Source of the DNA: Xanthomonas bromi
GTDB lineage: Bacteria > Pseudomonadota > Gammaproteobacteria > Xanthomonadales > Xanthomonadaceae
NCBI RefSeq assembly: GCF_900092025.1
Contig: NZ_FLTX01000066.1
Span: 1-42,118, forward strand
Direction of reading: 5' to 3'
DNA length: 42,118 nucleotides
A program made the position numbers and the translations under genes. Below, piece after piece: positions 7,566 to 17,812 of this stretch. The notes under the pieces are model-generated. The model was not told the origin of the DNA, did no database searches, and worked only from the letters and a program-made list of their open reading frames with translations. Positions within the stretch are counted from its first letter, which is position 1. The number at the start of each line of letters is the position of its first letter.

Positions 7566-9536
7566 TCAGGCCGCCTGTTCGCCGCGCTTGCCGACGCGAT
7601 ACAGCAGCCAGCCGACCAGGGCGAGAATGGCCAGGCCAACCCACTGATTGAGTTGCAAGGCAGCCGGCAGCGCCAGCACATCGGCGCGGCTGGACAGCAC
7701 GATCGGCACCGCGATGGCGATCCCCATCAGCGCTTCGCCGGTGATCAGTCCGGCGGCAAACAGCACGCCCGGACGATGCACGCGGTCGCGGCCATCTTCG
7801 TCGTCGGCACGGATATTGTGGAAGCGCTCGACCAGATGCGCGATCAGGCCACCGATGAAGATCGGCACCATCAGCTCCAGCGGCAGGTAGATACCGATCG
7901 CCGCGGCCAGCACCGGCACGCGGAAGCGCTTGCCGGTGGCCTTCAACCATTCGTCCAGCGCGATGATCGCCGCGCCCACCACCGCTCCGATGGCGATCAT
8001 CGTCCACGGCAACTGGCCACCGAACAAGCCCTTGGCCACCGAGGCCATCAAGGTGGCCTGCGGCGCGCCCAGCGAATTGGGATGCTGCGGCGTGGCCGGG
8101 CCGATACCGTAGGCCTGGGCCAGCAGGTTCAGCACCGGCGCCATGATCAATGCGCACGAGAACGCACCGATGCCCAGCATCAGCTGCTGCTTCCACGGCG
8201 TGGCGCCGACCAGATACCCGGCCTTGAGATCCTGCAGGTTGTCGCCGCCCACCGCCGCCGCGCAACACACCACCGCACCGATCATGATCGCGGCCACCGC
8301 ACCCAGCGGTGCGGCGCCGATACCCACCGGCACCAGACCGTCCTTACCCAGCAACAGCACCAGCACCGCCGAGGCGAACAGGATGGTGGAGATGGTGATG
8401 CCCGAGACCGGGTTGTTGGACGAGCCGATCAACCCGGCCAGATACCCGGACACCGACACGAACAGGAAGCCGGCCACGATCATGATGATGGTCATCGGGA
8501 TCGACACATGCCACTGCTGCACGATGGCCTGATACAGGCCCAGCAGCGGCAAGGTGCACAGCACCAGCGCCACCAGCATCCACTTCATCGGCAGATCGCG
8601 CTCGGTGTCGGCGACCACGCCGCCACCGCTCTTGCGTGCGGCGGCAAAGCCGCTCTTGACGCCGGAAAACAGCGATTTGCGCAGCGAAAACAAGGTCCAC
8701 ACGCCACCGATCAACATCGCGCCAACACCGAGGTAGCGGATCTTCGCGCCCCAGATGCCGAACGCGGCATCGGCCGCCGGCGCACCGACCAGGCTCTGTG
8801 CCAGCGCCGGGTCCGAGCCCATGAAGAACTGTTGATACAGCGGGATGGCGATGTGCCAGGACAGGATGGAACCGGACAACACCACGATGCCGACATTCAA
8901 GCCGACGATATAGCCCACGCCCAGCAGTGCCGGCGACAGGTTGGTGCCGATATAGCCCACCAGCCGAGTGCTGCCCAGGTAGGTGGCCTGCGCCCAGGTA
9001 TCGGGGATCACGCGCAAACCGCTGGCGGCAGCGAGCTTGACCAGCGCACCGATGGCGCCGGAGGCGGCCAGGATCTTCAGGCCAGGGCCGGGATTTTCGC
9101 CGGCCTTGAGCACTTCGGCTGCCGCCTTGCCTTCGGGGAACGGCAGCGGGTCTTCGACGATCATCGAGCGCCGCAGCGGCACCGAGAACAGCACGCCCAG
9201 CAGGCCACCCATGCCGGCGATGCCGAGCACCCACCAGTACTTGAAGTCCGGCCAGTAGCCCATGATCACCAGCGCGGGGATGGTGAAGATCACCCCGGCG
9301 GCGATCGACGAGCCGGCCGAAGCGCCGGTCTGGACGATGTTGTTCTCCAGAATGGTGCCGCCGCCAAGCAGGCGCAGCACACCCATCGACACCACCGCTG
9401 CCGGAATGGCAGTGGCGATGGTCAGGCCGGCGAACAGGCCGAGATAGGCGTTGGCGGCCGAAAGCACCACTGCCAGCACGATGGCCAATACGACGGCGCG
9501 GAAGGTGAGTTGGCGCGGTTGCGCGTCGTGGCGCAT
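7566..9536 (-). CDS. OPT family oligopeptide transporter
   Basis: A 656-residue integral inner-membrane protein with roughly 14-16 hydrophobic segments, the usual size for bacterial OPT transporters. These import short peptides or metal-chelate complexes by proton coupling. The first segment carries NAYLGLFAGLTIATAIPAAVVSMGV, a conserved N-terminal OPT pattern. Other conserved stretches include the VGGDNLQDLKAGYLVGATP loop and the SSNNPVSGITI motif. The ATG at 9536 is preceded by AGGGGAA; a TTG seven codons upstream is less likely. The gene stands alone, with 376 bp to the divergent exported-protein gene and a stem-loop just after its stop. The substrate cannot be deduced. Confidence 0.93.
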   Translation of the reverse strand: MRHDAQPRQLTFRAVVLAIVLAVVLSAANAYLGLFAGLTIATAIPAAVVSMGVLRLLGGGTILENNIVQTGASAGSSIAAGVIFTIPALVIMGYWPDFKYWWVLGIAGMGGLLGVLFSVPLRRSMIVEDPLPFPEGKAAAEVLKAGENPGPGLKILAASGAIGALVKLAAASGLRVIPDTWAQATYLGSTRLVGYIGTNLSPALLGVGYIVGLNVGIVVLSGSILSWHIAIPLYQQFFMGSDPALAQSLVGAPAADAAFGIWGAKIRYLGVGAMLIGGVWTLFSLRKSLFSGVKSGFAAARKSGGGVVADTERDLPMKWMLVALVLCTLPLLGLYQAIVQQWHVSIPMTIIMIVAGFLFVSVSGYLAGLIGSSNNPVSGITISTILFASAVLVLLLGKDGLVPVGIGAAPLGAVAAIMIGAVVCCAAAVGGDNLQDLKAGYLVGATPWKQQLMLGIGAFSCALIMAPVLNLLAQAYGIGPATPQHPNSLGAPQATLMASVAKGLFGGQLPWTMIAIGAVVGAAIIALDEWLKATGKRFRVPVLAAAIGIYLPLELMVPIFIGGLIAHLVERFHNIRADDEDGRDRVHRPGVLFAAGLITGEALMGIAIAVPIVLSSRADVLALPAALQLNQWVGLAILALVGWLLYRVGKRGEQAA

Positions 9537-9912
9537 TGGGCATTCCCCTGTAGGCAAAAAATCCGTACCACGCTAGCGCCTGCGCCGATGCGAGTCCAGC
9601 TGCGGCGCGGCGTGACAGTGTGCAAGGGATGGCGTGTGGCGCAAACAACATCGGCGGCGATGCCTTGCGTGGCGCGATGGAGACGCCAACTGGCGGCGAC
9701 CCGTGTGGATCGTTGCATCGGTGCGCCCCTGGCGCCATTGATTCGCACATGGCGCCGGCGCCAGGGCGTGGCGCTCGCTATCGTCCTGCGCAGCAGCGGG
9801 TCGACAAGAGCCTGTGTGCCCCGCTCCGGCCGATGCGGCGTGCGCTGACCGCCAAGCCTGTTTCATCGGCCTTCCATCGCATACCGCGGCCGCGTGCCGA
9901 AAGGTCCGACAC
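9537..9912. other. divergent intergenic region, 376 bp
   Basis: This lies between the OPT transporter (minus) and the small exported protein (plus) and must carry both promoters. I could not identify convincing -35/-10 pairs or operators. Short ORFs crossing it on both strands have no recognisable content. Confidence 0.45.
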
Positions 9913-10425
9913 ATGATCCGTCCACTGACACCGTTGATTCTGGCCGGCATGCTACTGCCGCCTGCTGCTGCCGATGCATCCGGCAAGCAGCCTGCTCAGG
10001 ACGCGGCACGATGCCCAGCACCTGAAACGGTGCACTACGAAGCCGGACGCTATCGCGCCCCTGTCCGGCTCGACGTCGGCTCCGGAAGCGGCGTGTGGGC
10101 CAGTACGCTGCAACCCAACGCGGGCAGTCCGCGGCATTTTTCATCAGCGCTCTACTACGGCACCCTCGCCGCGGCGGCGCCCAGCACCGGAGTTCTGGTC
10201 AATTGCAGCTACGCGTTACACGGTGGCACGGAGGTGGATCTGGCCTACTTCGATCGCCAGACGCCGGATACACAACGCAACCTGATCATCACACTGCAAC
10301 GCCCATCCCGCTGGCAGCTCGATCAAGCGCCAGCCCCTGGGCAGGATCAGTTCTATGCCTGTTCCCGGAGTGAGGACATCCGGAGCGCGGCGGACTGCGC
10401 GTTCGAGCCGCTGCGTCTGGAGTGA
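9913..10425 (+). CDS. small exported protein, possibly DUF3757-like
   Basis: A 170-residue protein. The ATG at 9913 opens a signal peptide (MIRPLTPLILAGMLLPPAAADA); the frame is open 33 codons further upstream but without signal-like sequence. The mature domain has four cysteines (in ARCPAPE, NCSYAL, YACSRS and ADCAFEP), suggesting two disulphides in the periplasm or outside the cell. The pattern CPxPExVHYEAGRY followed by a Cys-rich strand domain resembles DUF3757 proteins, which are common in Xanthomonas and uncharacterised; this match is from memory and uncertain. The stop codon lies inside a 10-bp hairpin that also faces the convergent HDOD gene 18 bp away. Confidence 0.7.
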   Translation: MIRPLTPLILAGMLLPPAAADASGKQPAQDAARCPAPETVHYEAGRYRAPVRLDVGSGSGVWASTLQPNAGSPRHFSSALYYGTLAAAAPSTGVLVNCSYALHGGTEVDLAYFDRQTPDTQRNLIITLQRPSRWQLDQAPAPGQDQFYACSRSEDIRSAADCAFEPLRLE

Positions 10426-10434
10426 CGCAGCGGC
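10407..10434. terminator. bidirectional terminator-like hairpin between convergent genes
   Basis: GCCGCTGCGT and ACGCAGCGGC form a perfect 10-bp stem around an 8-base loop. It overlaps the last codons and stop of the plus-strand gene and sits 10 bases past the stop of the minus-strand HDOD gene. It is suitable to end both transcripts, although no clear T-tract follows. Confidence 0.6.
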
Positions 10435-10443
10435 AACCACTGT

Positions 10444-11262
10444 TCAGTGCAGCAACTCGGCAAACGCGCGATCGGCTTCGATCACCTCCGGCAGCGCCGC
10501 GAACAAGGCGTCCAGATCCACGCCATCCATCAGCGGGCCGCGCACCGCTTCCAACGCCGCCGGGGTGGCGCCGCCGTGGGCGTGCAGCGCGTCGGAGACC
10601 TGCACCGCCTGGGCGACCAGCAGCGGCATCCGCGCACCGTCCGGCGCGGCCGCGGGGCGCACCTGGTAGGCGATGGCGTCCTGGATCACGGTCGGCAACT
10701 GCCAGCGGCGCGCCAGTTCGGCACCCACCTCCGGGTAGCCGAAGCCCAGTTGCAACGTTTCTTCGGCGGCATAGCCGGCCGAGGAACTGTCGTGATTGAT
10801 GCGGCTGGCGTAATCGGGAGCGCCGGACTGGATCAGCAACTCGCCGATGTTGTGCATCATGCCGCAGGTGAAGGCGGTCTCCGGATCGAGCCCGTGCTGG
10901 CGCGCCAGCAGGCGGCAGATGCCGGCCACTTCGAAACTGTGGCGCCAGAACGCCTTGAGGTCGAAACCCGGGCCTGCACGGAAGGCGCCGGTCATCGCCG
11001 AGGCCAGCACCAGCGTGCGCAATGTGTTGAAGCCCAGCCGCATGGCCGCATCTTCCACGCTGGTGGAATCGCGCAGGCCGTGGAAGCGCGCCGAATTAGC
11101 CAGCCGCAATACCTTGGCGGCGATGACCGGATCGCGCTCGATGCTGTGCGCCAGCGTATCGATATTGGTCTGCGGATCGTCGAACTGACGGATCAGGTCC
11201 TGCGCCACCTTGGGCACGGTGGGCAAGGTATGCAACTGGTCGAACAACGCCTCCAACTTCAT
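10444..11262 (-). CDS. HDOD domain signalling protein
   Basis: A 272-residue cytoplasmic protein, essentially one HDOD domain: LHTLPTVPKVAQDLIRQFDDP at the start, then ERDPVIAAKVLRLANSA and a degenerate HD core (CGMMHNIGELLI). HDOD proteins resemble HD phosphohydrolases but usually lack the metal-binding set. In Xanthomonas, HDOD proteins such as GsmR act in signalling, motility or stress pathways. The ATG at 11262 follows GAGGCG; the open frame to 11610 is not needed and has no sense. The gene lies 347 bp downstream of dnaE2 on the same strand but is probably transcribed separately. Its partners cannot be read from the context. Confidence 0.9.
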   Translation of the reverse strand: MKLEALFDQLHTLPTVPKVAQDLIRQFDDPQTNIDTLAHSIERDPVIAAKVLRLANSARFHGLRDSTSVEDAAMRLGFNTLRTLVLASAMTGAFRAGPGFDLKAFWRHSFEVAGICRLLARQHGLDPETAFTCGMMHNIGELLIQSGAPDYASRINHDSSSAGYAAEETLQLGFGYPEVGAELARRWQLPTVIQDAIAYQVRPAAAPDGARMPLLVAQAVQVSDALHAHGGATPAALEAVRGPLMDGVDLDALFAALPEVIEADRAFAELLH

Positions 11263-11609
11263 GATCGCCTCGTGGGTGAACGGATAAGCCAGCGCGGCTG
11301 CGCAGACCTGCATGGTGTAGCACAGACCGGTTGGCCGTCGGTGACCGATGCCGGGCTTATTCATGCACGCGCATGGGTTTGTGCGCTGGAGGCGACATCT
11401 CGCACCTTGTCGGGCAATGATCACGGCCATCAGCGAACTCGACAGCAATGTTGCAGGCGATGACGTGGATGCCGGCGCGTCTGCCGGTTGGCTGTCGTCA
11501 GCGTCGGTGACGAGCGCGCAGCGACGCAACGTTGGACTGAGCGCAGCCGCAGCACGTGCATGGACATCACGCATCGTTGCGTTGCCGGTGCGTGCCGGCG
11601 TCGGCAGCA
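11263..11609. other. intergenic, 347 bp
   Basis: Between the dnaE2 stop and the HDOD start, both on the minus strand. No gene is supported. It presumably contains the HDOD promoter; I saw no strong terminator after dnaE2. Confidence 0.45.
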
Positions 11610-14600
11610 CTAATGAAAATCGCGCGAGGGCAGCTGCATCTCGCCGAGCAAATCGCTGAGGTCGTGCAGGTCGCCGGCGATCAGGTGCTCCACGCCATCC
11701 ACGCGTTCCCAGCGGCCACGCACGGCGAGCAGGCGCGATTCCAGCAGCGCACGGCGTCGGCGCAGCGCCAGGTGCGACCAGACGATGACGTTGATCATGC
11801 CGTGTTCGTCTTCCAGGGTGACGAAGATGGTGCCCTTGGCGGTGGCCGGACGCTGGCGTTGGGTGACCAGCCCGGCGACATGCACGCCGCTGCCATGGCG
11901 GCGCCCCTGCAATTCGCGCAGGCCGAGGATGCGCCGCTGGCGCATCTGCGGGCGCAGCAGCGCCATTGGATGTTGGCGCAGACTCAGACCGACCGAGCGG
12001 TAATCGGCAAGAATCTCTTCGCCCGCACGCGGGGCTTCGAACTCCACCGGGCGCTCTTCCGGGCTGCCCGGCAACAGCGGGCGCCGCGCCTCCACGCCGG
12101 CCATGGCCCAGCGTGCGGCGTTGCGATTGCCCACCATGCCCTGCAAGGCCCCGGCTTCGGCCAGTGCCAGGCGCGCTTTTTCATCGAGTGCGGCGCGCAG
12201 GCACAGATCGCCGATATCGGCGAACGCCCGCTGCGTGCGTGCGGCAACGATGCGCTGTGCCACCACTTCCGATACTCCAGCGACCTGCCGCATGCCCAGC
12301 CGGATCGCCGGTTGTTCGCCAGGATCTGCGTCGCTGCGCCACGGCCGCCCGCCGACCAGGGTGTTGTCCCAATCGCTGTGCAGCACATCCACCGGCAGCA
12401 CCTCCACGCGCGCGCGCTCGGGGCTGCCGCGGCGCGCGTCCTGCACGATCTGGCTAGCCGAATAAAACCCCATCGGCTGCGCGTTGAGCAGCCCGCAGGC
12501 GAAGGCAGCCGGCTCGTGACGTTTGAGCCAGCAACTGGCGTAGACGAGTTTGGCGAACGAGGCGGCATGACTTTGCGGAAACCCGTAGGAGCCGAAGCCC
12601 TTGATCTGTTCGAAGATCTGGTCGATGAAGGTGGAGGCGTAGCCTTTGCCTTCCATCAATCCGCGGATACGTACGCGATGCGATTCCATATCGCCACCAC
12701 GTCGCCAGGCCGCCATCGAACGGCGTAGCTTGTCGGCCTCGTCGGGGTCGTAGCCGGCATGGATCACCAGTTCCATCACCTGCTCCTGGAACAGCGGAAT
12801 CCCCAATGTCGGCCCCAGAATCTTCTCTACGCCTTCGGAGGGATAGCTGATCAGGTTCTTGTCTTTGCGACGTTGCAGGTACGGATGCACCATGTCGCCC
12901 TGGATGGGGCCGGGGCGCACGATCGCCACTTCGATCACCAGGTCGTAGAACTCTGCAGGTTTGAGCCGCGGCAGCATCGCCATCTGCGCGCGCGACTCGA
13001 TCTGGAATACGCCGACTGTGTCGGCACGCTGGATCATCTTGTAGGTATCCGGATCCTCATCCGGCAACGTCGCCAAAGCGTAGTCGCGTCCCCGCTGACC
13101 ACGCACCAGATCCAGCGTCTTGCGGATGCAGGTCAGCATGCCCAGGGCCAGGCAATCGACCTTGAGCAGCTTCATGGTTTCCAGATCGTCCTTGTCCCAC
13201 TGGATGATGGTGCGATCACGCATGGCCGCGTTTTCCACCGGCACCAGCATCGACAGGGGTTCGTCGGAGATGACGAAGCCACCGACATGCTGCGACAGAT
13301 GGCGCGGGTGATCGCGCAGGTGTTCGGTGACGGCGAGGATCTTGTTGATCAACGGGTTGGCCAGATCGAACCCGGCTTCTTCGATGCGCTGTTCCATCGG
13401 CGTTTCGCCATTGCCCCAACCGTAGCAATTGGCCAGCAACGCGATCTGATCCGGCGGCAGGCCGAAGGCCTTGGCCACATCGCGCACGGCGCTCTTGCCG
13501 CGATAGCAGATCACCGTAGCGGCCAATGCCGCGCGCTCCCGGCCGTATTTGGTGTAGACGTATTGCAGCACTTCTTCGCGGCGCTCGTGCTCGAAATCGA
13601 CGTCGATATCCGGCGGCTCGTTGCGTGCCTTGGACAAGAAGCGCGAGATCAGCAAACGCGTCTTGCGTGGATCCACCGAGGTAATTGCGAGCGCGTAGCA
13701 CACTGCCGAATTTGCCGACGACCCACGCCCCTGACAAAGAATGCCTTTTGAACGCGCGAAGTGCACGACATCGCGCACGGTAAGAAAGAACGCCTCGTAT
13801 TCCAGTTCGGCGATCAGCGCCAATTCCTTCTCGATGTCGTCGCGTATTTTCTCTGGCGTACCATCGGGCCACCGCTCACGCATGCCCTGCTCGGTGAGCT
13901 GGCGTAGGTAACTGGTGGGCGTATGCCCTTCCGGCACCAATTCTCTGGGGTAGCTATAGCTGATCTTGGAAAGATCGAAGGTACACCGCTGCGCCAACTC
14001 CACCGTGGCCTGCAACAGCGCATCGGGATAGATATTGCCCAAGGCGCGCCGCGTGCGCAGATGCCGCTCGCCATTGCGGAACAGGTGCGCGCCGCACTCG
14101 GCCAGCGCGGTGGTGTGGCGGATGGCGGTCAAGGTGTCCTGCACGATGCGCTCGCGGCGCTGCGCCATATGCACATCGCCACTGGCCAATGCGGCCATGC
14201 CCAGGTGTTGCGCCAGCAATTGCAGCGCCTGCAGGCGTGCGGCGTCGTCCTGTTCGCGATGCAGCTCCACCGCCAGAAACGCACGCACGCCGAAGACCTG
14301 TTGCAACCAGGCGCCCTGCTCTGCCTGCGGCTGCGCGCCAGGCAACCACAGCGCAAACACACCTGGCACACCCTCGCGGAACTGCGCCTGGACGTCCGCA
14401 CGCCCCAAGCGATAGTCGCCCTTGCCCGCCGCGCGCCGTGCGGTGGTGATCAAGCTGCACAACTGCGGATAACCGTGTGCGTTTTCCACCAGCAGCACGA
14501 AGCGGGTGCCATCGACCAGGGTGAATTCGCTGCCCACGATCAGCCGCACGCCGGTGACGCGCGACGCTTCCAGGCCACGCACGATGCCGGCCAGCGAGCA

Positions 14601-14858
14601 TTCGTCGGTAATGGCCAAGGCGCTGTAGCCGCAGTGCTGCGCGCGTGCGAACAACTGCTCGGCACTGGAGGCCCCACGCAGGAACGAGAAGTCCGACAGG
14701 CAGTGCAGTTCGGCATAGTCAGGCAAGCCATCGGCGACCTGCGCATGGCTGATGTCGTCGTTGGCCGCGCGCAACCGCGCGGCAACATTCCAGGCACGTG
14801 GCATGCGCCCGCCGGGCGTGTCGCGGTCTACGCCATCGATGGCGTCATCCCAGCTCAT
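11610..14858 (-). CDS. dnaE2: error-prone DNA polymerase III alpha subunit DnaE2/ImuC
   Basis: A 1082-residue C-family DNA polymerase that does the synthesis in the ImuA-ImuB-DnaE2 translesion mutasome. The N-terminal PHP domain (from about residue 48: [17 protein letters not shown] and ITDECSLAG) is followed by the palm domain. The catalytic acidic pair lies in [10 protein letters not shown] near residue 415, with [17 protein letters not shown] just before it. Helix-hairpin-helix and OB-fold regions follow near the C-terminus ([20 protein letters not shown]). The length is that of DnaE2, shorter than the replicative DnaE. The ATG at 14858 is fixed by an in-frame TGA 15 bases upstream. It lies 169 bp after imuB; the whole cassette is likely read from the LexA2-controlled promoter upstream of lexA2. 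Confidence 0.97.
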   Translation of the reverse strand: MSWDDAIDGVDRDTPGGRMPRAWNVAARLRAANDDISHAQVADGLPDYAELHCLSDFSFLRGASSAEQLFARAQHCGYSALAITDECSLAGIVRGLEASRVTGVRLIVGSEFTLVDGTRFVLLVENAHGYPQLCSLITTARRAAGKGDYRLGRADVQAQFREGVPGVFALWLPGAQPQAEQGAWLQQVFGVRAFLAVELHREQDDAARLQALQLLAQHLGMAALASGDVHMAQRRERIVQDTLTAIRHTTALAECGAHLFRNGERHLRTRRALGNIYPDALLQATVELAQRCTFDLSKISYSYPRELVPEGHTPTSYLRQLTEQGMRERWPDGTPEKIRDDIEKELALIAELEYEAFFLTVRDVVHFARSKGILCQGRGSSANSAVCYALAITSVDPRKTRLLISRFLSKARNEPPDIDVDFEHERREEVLQYVYTKYGRERAALAATVICYRGKSAVRDVAKAFGLPPDQIALLANCYGWGNGETPMEQRIEEAGFDLANPLINKILAVTEHLRDHPRHLSQHVGGFVISDEPLSMLVPVENAAMRDRTIIQWDKDDLETMKLLKVDCLALGMLTCIRKTLDLVRGQRGRDYALATLPDEDPDTYKMIQRADTVGVFQIESRAQMAMLPRLKPAEFYDLVIEVAIVRPGPIQGDMVHPYLQRRKDKNLISYPSEGVEKILGPTLGIPLFQEQVMELVIHAGYDPDEADKLRRSMAAWRRGGDMESHRVRIRGLMEGKGYASTFIDQIFEQIKGFGSYGFPQSHAASFAKLVYASCWLKRHEPAAFACGLLNAQPMGFYSASQIVQDARRGSPERARVEVLPVDVLHSDWDNTLVGGRPWRSDADPGEQPAIRLGMRQVAGVSEVVAQRIVAARTQRAFADIGDLCLRAALDEKARLALAEAGALQGMVGNRNAARWAMAGVEARRPLLPGSPEERPVEFEAPRAGEEILADYRSVGLSLRQHPMALLRPQMRQRRILGLRELQGRRHGSGVHVAGLVTQRQRPATAKGTIFVTLEDEHGMINVIVWSHLALRRRRALLESRLLAVRGRWERVDGVEHLIAGDLHDLSDLLGEMQLPSRDFH

Positions 14859-15027
14859 GCACGGATGCCTTCAACAGCGGGCTGCGCGATACGGTATTTC
14901 CAGTGCACGGCAGATCGCGCGGCTACAGCGCCTGCTGCGTTTGACCGGAGCCATGGCATCGGCTTGCGCCCAAGCCGCCACGACCAGCCAGGCGACACAT
15001 GCTCCGACCGCGCGGGCATGCCTGCGC

Positions 15028-16452
15028 TCACGCAAACCATCCGTGCAGCATCCAGCCATCCACCCGGCCAGGCGCGGCGAATACCCAGCCGCGTCGGCCG
15101 CGTGCGGTCTCCACCACGTAGTAATCGCGACGTGCTTCGTCGTCGTCCCACCAGCCGCTTTCCAGCCGTTCCGGGCCGGAGACGATACGCAGGTGCGGGT
15201 CGTGCAGCGGCACCGGTTGCGGCAGCAGCCAGGTAGGGCGCGGCGGACGTGGCGGCGCAGCAGCTTCGCGCACCGCATCGCCGATGGCGCGACGCCAGGC
15301 GCGTTCCGGGCGCGGGTCGTCGGCCGGCAGCACGCGATACACCGCCTCATCGCCCAGCCGCGCACGCAAGCGTTCGCGCAGTTGCGGCCACTCCACCGAT
15401 TGCTGCGCGCGTTGATCGAACAAGTCGCGCATGGCCGGGACAAACGGCGGCAGTTGCCGTGCCAGCAGGCGCATCGCCACCACCGGGCGCGGAATCTCCA
15501 CCCGCTCCAGCCGGTTGCGGGCCAGCTCGAATAGCAACGTGGGCGCACGTTCCGGCGTCAGCAGGCCGATTTCCACATCGGTCGCGCCTTCCTCGTGTTC
15601 CAGGCGCAACAAAAACCGCTGCACGCCACCATCGCGAATGGACAGATACGTGCACAAGTCACCAATTAGGCGACGCAACGGAAACAGCAGCGCCGGATGC
15701 GTTTCCACCTCATAGCCCAGCTCCACGCGGTGGTCGAAATGGTCTGGCGGCGCGTAGCATTCCAGCGGGTCGTCGACCTGGCCGTAGAGGCGGTCCAGAT
15801 GATCGAGCAGGCCCGCACCGAAGCGCCGGCGCAATCCGTCGCGCGGCAAGGCGCGCACCGCCGCGAGCGTGCGCACGCCCATATGCTGCAGGCGCTCGCC
15901 CACATCGCCCGGCAACGCGGCGCGGCGCACCGGTACGTTGTCGAGCGTGCTGTGCAGGGCCGGCAACTGCGTCACCGCCATGCCGTCGCGCAGGCCGGCC
16001 AGCACGCGCGCGGCGCGCGGTGTGGGCGCCAGCGCAAGCCGGTGCTGGAAACCCAAGGCCTGCAGCTCGTCGCGCAGGCGGCGCTCGAAGCGCGGCCAGG
16101 GGCCGAACAGACGAAAACTCGCGCCCGCCTCCAGCACGACGGCACGCGACCATTGCTGGCTCACCAACGAACTGTGCCGGTACGCCCAGGCCGCCAGAAA
16201 CCGCTGCGTGCGCGCTTCGTTCTGCGCGTCGTAATCGATGGTGCGTACCTGCGTCATCAACGCATGCGCCGCCGACAGCCGCATGCCGGCCTTCAGCCCG
16301 GCCACGGCAGCGGCGGCATTGACCGAGTGCAGGCTGCGCAACTGCGCCGGGCCTTCCACCAGCACCAGCGGCGCCTGCGGCTCTTCCAGACGCCGAAGGA
16401 CAGCGTCCAGCGCCAGCTGCGGCAGCAAGATGCAGGCCCACAACATGCGCAC
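15028..16452 (-). CDS. imuB: ImuB, inactive Y-family polymerase-like mutasome hub
   Basis: A 474-residue Y-family DNA polymerase homologue. The N-terminus reads WACILLPQLALDAVLRR where active enzymes have the first catalytic Asp (DFDAF-type), so the active site is lost, as in known ImuB proteins. ImuB links DnaE2 to the beta clamp and ImuA. A likely clamp-binding motif is QLPPFV at residues 333-338, at the place where the mycobacterial protein has QLPLWG. The C-terminal region (from about residue 400) is Pro/Trp-rich and ends MLHGWFA. The start is 3 bp after the imuA stop, so translation is probably coupled. No ORF is seen in the 169 bp between imuB and dnaE2. Confidence 0.95.
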   Translation of the reverse strand: MRMLWACILLPQLALDAVLRRLEEPQAPLVLVEGPAQLRSLHSVNAAAAVAGLKAGMRLSAAHALMTQVRTIDYDAQNEARTQRFLAAWAYRHSSLVSQQWSRAVVLEAGASFRLFGPWPRFERRLRDELQALGFQHRLALAPTPRAARVLAGLRDGMAVTQLPALHSTLDNVPVRRAALPGDVGERLQHMGVRTLAAVRALPRDGLRRRFGAGLLDHLDRLYGQVDDPLECYAPPDHFDHRVELGYEVETHPALLFPLRRLIGDLCTYLSIRDGGVQRFLLRLEHEEGATDVEIGLLTPERAPTLLFELARNRLERVEIPRPVVAMRLLARQLPPFVPAMRDLFDQRAQQSVEWPQLRERLRARLGDEAVYRVLPADDPRPERAWRRAIGDAVREAAAPPRPPRPTWLLPQPVPLHDPHLRIVSGPERLESGWWDDDEARRDYYVVETARGRRGWVFAAPGRVDGWMLHGWFA

Positions 16453-16455
16453 GCC

Positions 16456-17109
16456 TCAATGCGCCAACCGCAACGGCTGCGACGGGACCTGACCGCCGCG
16501 GCATTTGCGCACCTGCCAGGCATCACGCTCGGGCAGGAATTCCAGCCGCAAGGCCGCCGGCGATGCATTCACCGCATGGCGACGATCGCGCAATGCGAAC
16601 GCGCAGCAATTGCCGCTATCGGCCGCCACCTGCAACCGGCGCAGCGCACGCGTATCGCCGGTCTGCGGCCACCCCAGCACCGCGGCGCATGCGCCGCTGC
16701 GCAGGCATTGTTCGAACGCCCACAAGGCATCGCGCGGCTCAGCCTGCACCACTTCCAGATGCTCCAGCACCACCCCGCCGGCCTGCCAGGCCGGCGCATA
16801 GGGAATGAACGGCGGCGCTACCAATACCACCCGGCTACTGGCGCCGGTCATCCGCGCCAGGGTGGGCAGCAACAAGGCGATCTCGCCGATGCCATGCGCA
16901 GACAACAGCAATTCGGTCAACGCACGCCGCGGCCAGCCGCCATCGGGCAGCAGCGCATCCAATGCCGCGTGTCCGGTGGATTCGCCACCATTGGCGGTGG
17001 CCGTCCCCTGGCCCGCACGCCAGACCGTACGCGCCGCGAGCAGGGCGTCCAGCGGCAGTGCCACCGCCGCATTGCCGTCCTGTCTGATGCGTGCCGGCTC
17101 CTGGCTCAT
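16456..17109 (-). CDS. imuA: ImuA, RecA-like mutasome accessory protein
   Basis: A 217-residue RecA/SulA-like protein. The RecA-type core starts near residue 46 (HAALDALLPDGGWPRRALTELL). The Walker A position reads SAHGIGE in place of GxxxxGK[ST], so ATP binding is probably weak or absent, as commonly seen in ImuA/SulA-like proteins. ImuA is required with ImuB and DnaE2 for damage-induced mutagenesis, and it interacts with ImuB and RecA in studied bacteria. It begins 1 bp after the lexA2 stop and ends 3 bp before imuB, which places it firmly in the operon. Confidence 0.92.
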   Translation of the reverse strand: MSQEPARIRQDGNAAVALPLDALLAARTVWRAGQGTATANGGESTGHAALDALLPDGGWPRRALTELLLSAHGIGEIALLLPTLARMTGASSRVVLVAPPFIPYAPAWQAGGVVLEHLEVVQAEPRDALWAFEQCLRSGACAAVLGWPQTGDTRALRRLQVAADSGNCCAFALRDRRHAVNASPAALRLEFLPERDAWQVRKCRGGQVPSQPLRLAH

Positions 17110-17110
17110 G

Positions 17111-17716
17111 TCAGCCCTGCCGGATCAGGCCGCAGTACAGCCCTTCGATCGCGAAGTCGGCGTCAGCCGCCACCACGATCGGCGCATGCGCGCGATTGCG
17201 CGGCAGCAGGCGGATGCGTTCGGCGCCGCGCTCCAGGCGCTTGATGGTGATTTCGCCATCCACCCGCGCCACCACGATCTGCCCGTCGCGCGCCTCGTTG
17301 CTGCGATGCACGCCGACCAGGTCGCCGTCCAGGATGCCGTCGTCGATCATCGAATCGCCCTGCACCTGCAACAGGTAATCCGGACGCAGCGAAAACAGCG
17401 CGCGGTCCAGCCACAGCTGCTGCTCCAGCCCGATATCCGCCCCGATCGGCACACCCGCCGCCACCCGGCCCAGCACCGGCAAGGCCAGCAAGGCATCGCG
17501 CCCGGCGCCCCCCGGCACGCGGATGCCGCGCTTTTGGTTGGGCCGCAGTTCGATCAAACCGGCCTCGGCCAGCGCCTGCACGTGCTTTTGCGCGGCATTG
17601 CGCGAGGCAAACCCGAAGGCCTGCGCGATCTCGGCCAGACTGGGCGACACACCTGCCTGGGCCTGCTCCTGCAGGAAGGCCAGCACGGCGGCACGTTGGG
17701 GGGTGAGCGGTGACAT
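17111..17716 (-). CDS. lexA2: LexA2 SOS repressor of the imuAB-dnaE2 operon
   Basis: A 201-residue LexA with an N-terminal winged helix-turn-helix (residues 1-65) and a C-terminal S24 autoprotease. The cleavage site is Ala87-Gly88 in RVAAGVP; the nucleophile is Ser122 in GDSM and the general base Lys159 in EITIKR. All essential residues are present, so RecA-stimulated self-cleavage is expected. Xanthomonads carry two LexA proteins, and the second is the one at the head of the imuA-imuB-dnaE2 cassette. The ATG at 17716 lies 26 bp from the operator at 17743-17760, so the gene should repress itself and the operon. It is the first of four genes on the minus strand. Confidence 0.96.
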   Translation of the reverse strand: MSPLTPQRAAVLAFLQEQAQAGVSPSLAEIAQAFGFASRNAAQKHVQALAEAGLIELRPNQKRGIRVPGGAGRDALLALPVLGRVAAGVPIGADIGLEQQLWLDRALFSLRPDYLLQVQGDSMIDDGILDGDLVGVHRSNEARDGQIVVARVDGEITIKRLERGAERIRLLPRNRAHAPIVVAADADFAIEGLYCGLIRQG

Positions 17717-17742
17717 TGGGGCGCGGTAGCCGGACGGAACAA

Positions 17743-17760
17743 GGTGTACATTTGTACACC
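17743..17760. promoter_or_regulatory. LexA2 operator (SOS box)
   Basis: GGTGTACATTTGTACACC is an 18-bp inverted repeat. Its inner 14 bases are the reverse complement of TGTACAAATGTACA, the site I recall as the LexA2 operator in Xanthomonas. It lies 26 bp upstream of the lexA2 start and 105 bp upstream of the divergent antitoxin gene. It is therefore well placed to repress lexA2-imuA-imuB-dnaE2, and might also affect the toxin-antitoxin promoter. Confidence 0.93.
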
Positions 17761-17812
17761 GATTGGTCGCAGCAGGCGAGATTGGCTTGCTGAGCCGCTT
17801 CAGCCATCCGGC

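Noticed and set aside
7368..9848. 826-codon plus-strand ORF
   Set aside because: Antisense to the OPT transporter; the composition (His/Arg/Gln-rich) is that of a high-GC shadow frame, and no domain is seen.
13923..15236. 437-codon plus-strand ORF
   Set aside because: Antisense to dnaE2 and to the imuB end; no recognisable content.
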